From assembly GCF_029852145.1 (NCBI RefSeq), contig NC_079975.1:2108001-2172000 (forward strand): a stretch of DNA of 64,000 nt. The letters run 5' to 3'. Origin of the DNA: Microplitis mediator (lineage: Eukaryota > Arthropoda > Insecta > Hymenoptera > Braconidae). The notes below the pieces were generated by a model. The model did no database searches, was not told where the DNA came from, and worked only from the letters and a program-made list of their open reading frames with translations. Below are positions 63,775 through 64,000 of this stretch, piece by piece; position 1 is the stretch's first letter, and every line of letters starts with the position of its first letter. The translations under genes were made by a program, and so were the position numbers.

Positions 63775-64000
63775 ACTGTAAAAAAATCGGAAATGAATTC
63801 AGATTTAATTTAAATTCAAATTCATTCCGTCACTCGGAGTTAGAGAGTATAAAAAAAACTCCAAATACGGAGTAAATAGAAGATTTTTAGCGGAGGAATT
63901 TTGGAGTTTTCTTGATTTCATTTAAATTTAAGTTTACTCCGTCACTCAAAGTTACGGAGTTTAAAAAAAAACTCCGACTACAGAGTAAATAGAAGTTTAT
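63775..64000. mobile_element. Mariner-like MITE, cut by the window end
   Basis: Begins CTGTAAAAAAATCGG after TA and contains repeated CTCGGAGTTAGAGAGT / ACTCCAAATACGGAGT words, related to 36113-36385. The right end is beyond the window. Confidence 0.65.

Overview
The window is animal nuclear DNA: very AT-rich, with spliced genes on both strands, GT-AG introns, low-complexity intergenic DNA and dense short inverted-repeat elements. The protein set (a metazoan proteasome ubiquitin receptor, a miRNA-type Argonaute with an insect-like N-terminus, Ars2, a TDRD7-type Tudor protein and an AC8-type adenylate cyclase) points to an insect. The base composition and intron style would suit a hymenopteran such as a parasitoid wasp, but that is inference. 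I reconstructed exons by matching splice sites and reading phase. Every multi-exon model below sums to a whole number of codons.

Layout: 1-5.9 kb is non-coding and holds a 605-bp hAT-type MITE with a perfect 8-bp target duplication and a threefold nested MITE stack. 5.9-8.2 kb: Rpn13/ADRM1 (+). 12.2-15.0 kb: mRpL53 (-) with a 59-codon membrane smORF 67 nt downstream on the same strand, and a further possible membrane-protein exon after it. 13.2-20.2 kb: Argonaute-1 (+), whose 5' end is divergent with mRpL53 and which may have an alternative first exon inside the mRpL53 intron. 20.2-29.4 kb: non-coding, with a 211-bp higher-order satellite and a 362-bp tandem array. 29.4-34.4 kb: an unrecognised secreted, dibasic-rich, cysteine-tailed precursor (-). 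36.0-42.7 kb: Ars2/SRRT (-). 47.2-51.0 kb: TDRD7/tapas-like LOTUS-dsRBM-Tudor protein (+). 53.9-61.0 kb: AC8/Ac78C-type adenylate cyclase (+). 61-64 kb: non-coding, with a short tandem array and a mariner-like MITE cut by the window end.

Three of the seven well-supported genes act in small-RNA pathways: AGO1 is the miRNA effector, Ars2 links the cap-binding complex to miRNA processing, and TDRD7-type proteins act in piRNA or germ granules. This may be chance, but the linkage can be tested in related genomes. No tRNA, rRNA, CRISPR array or virus-derived gene was recognised.
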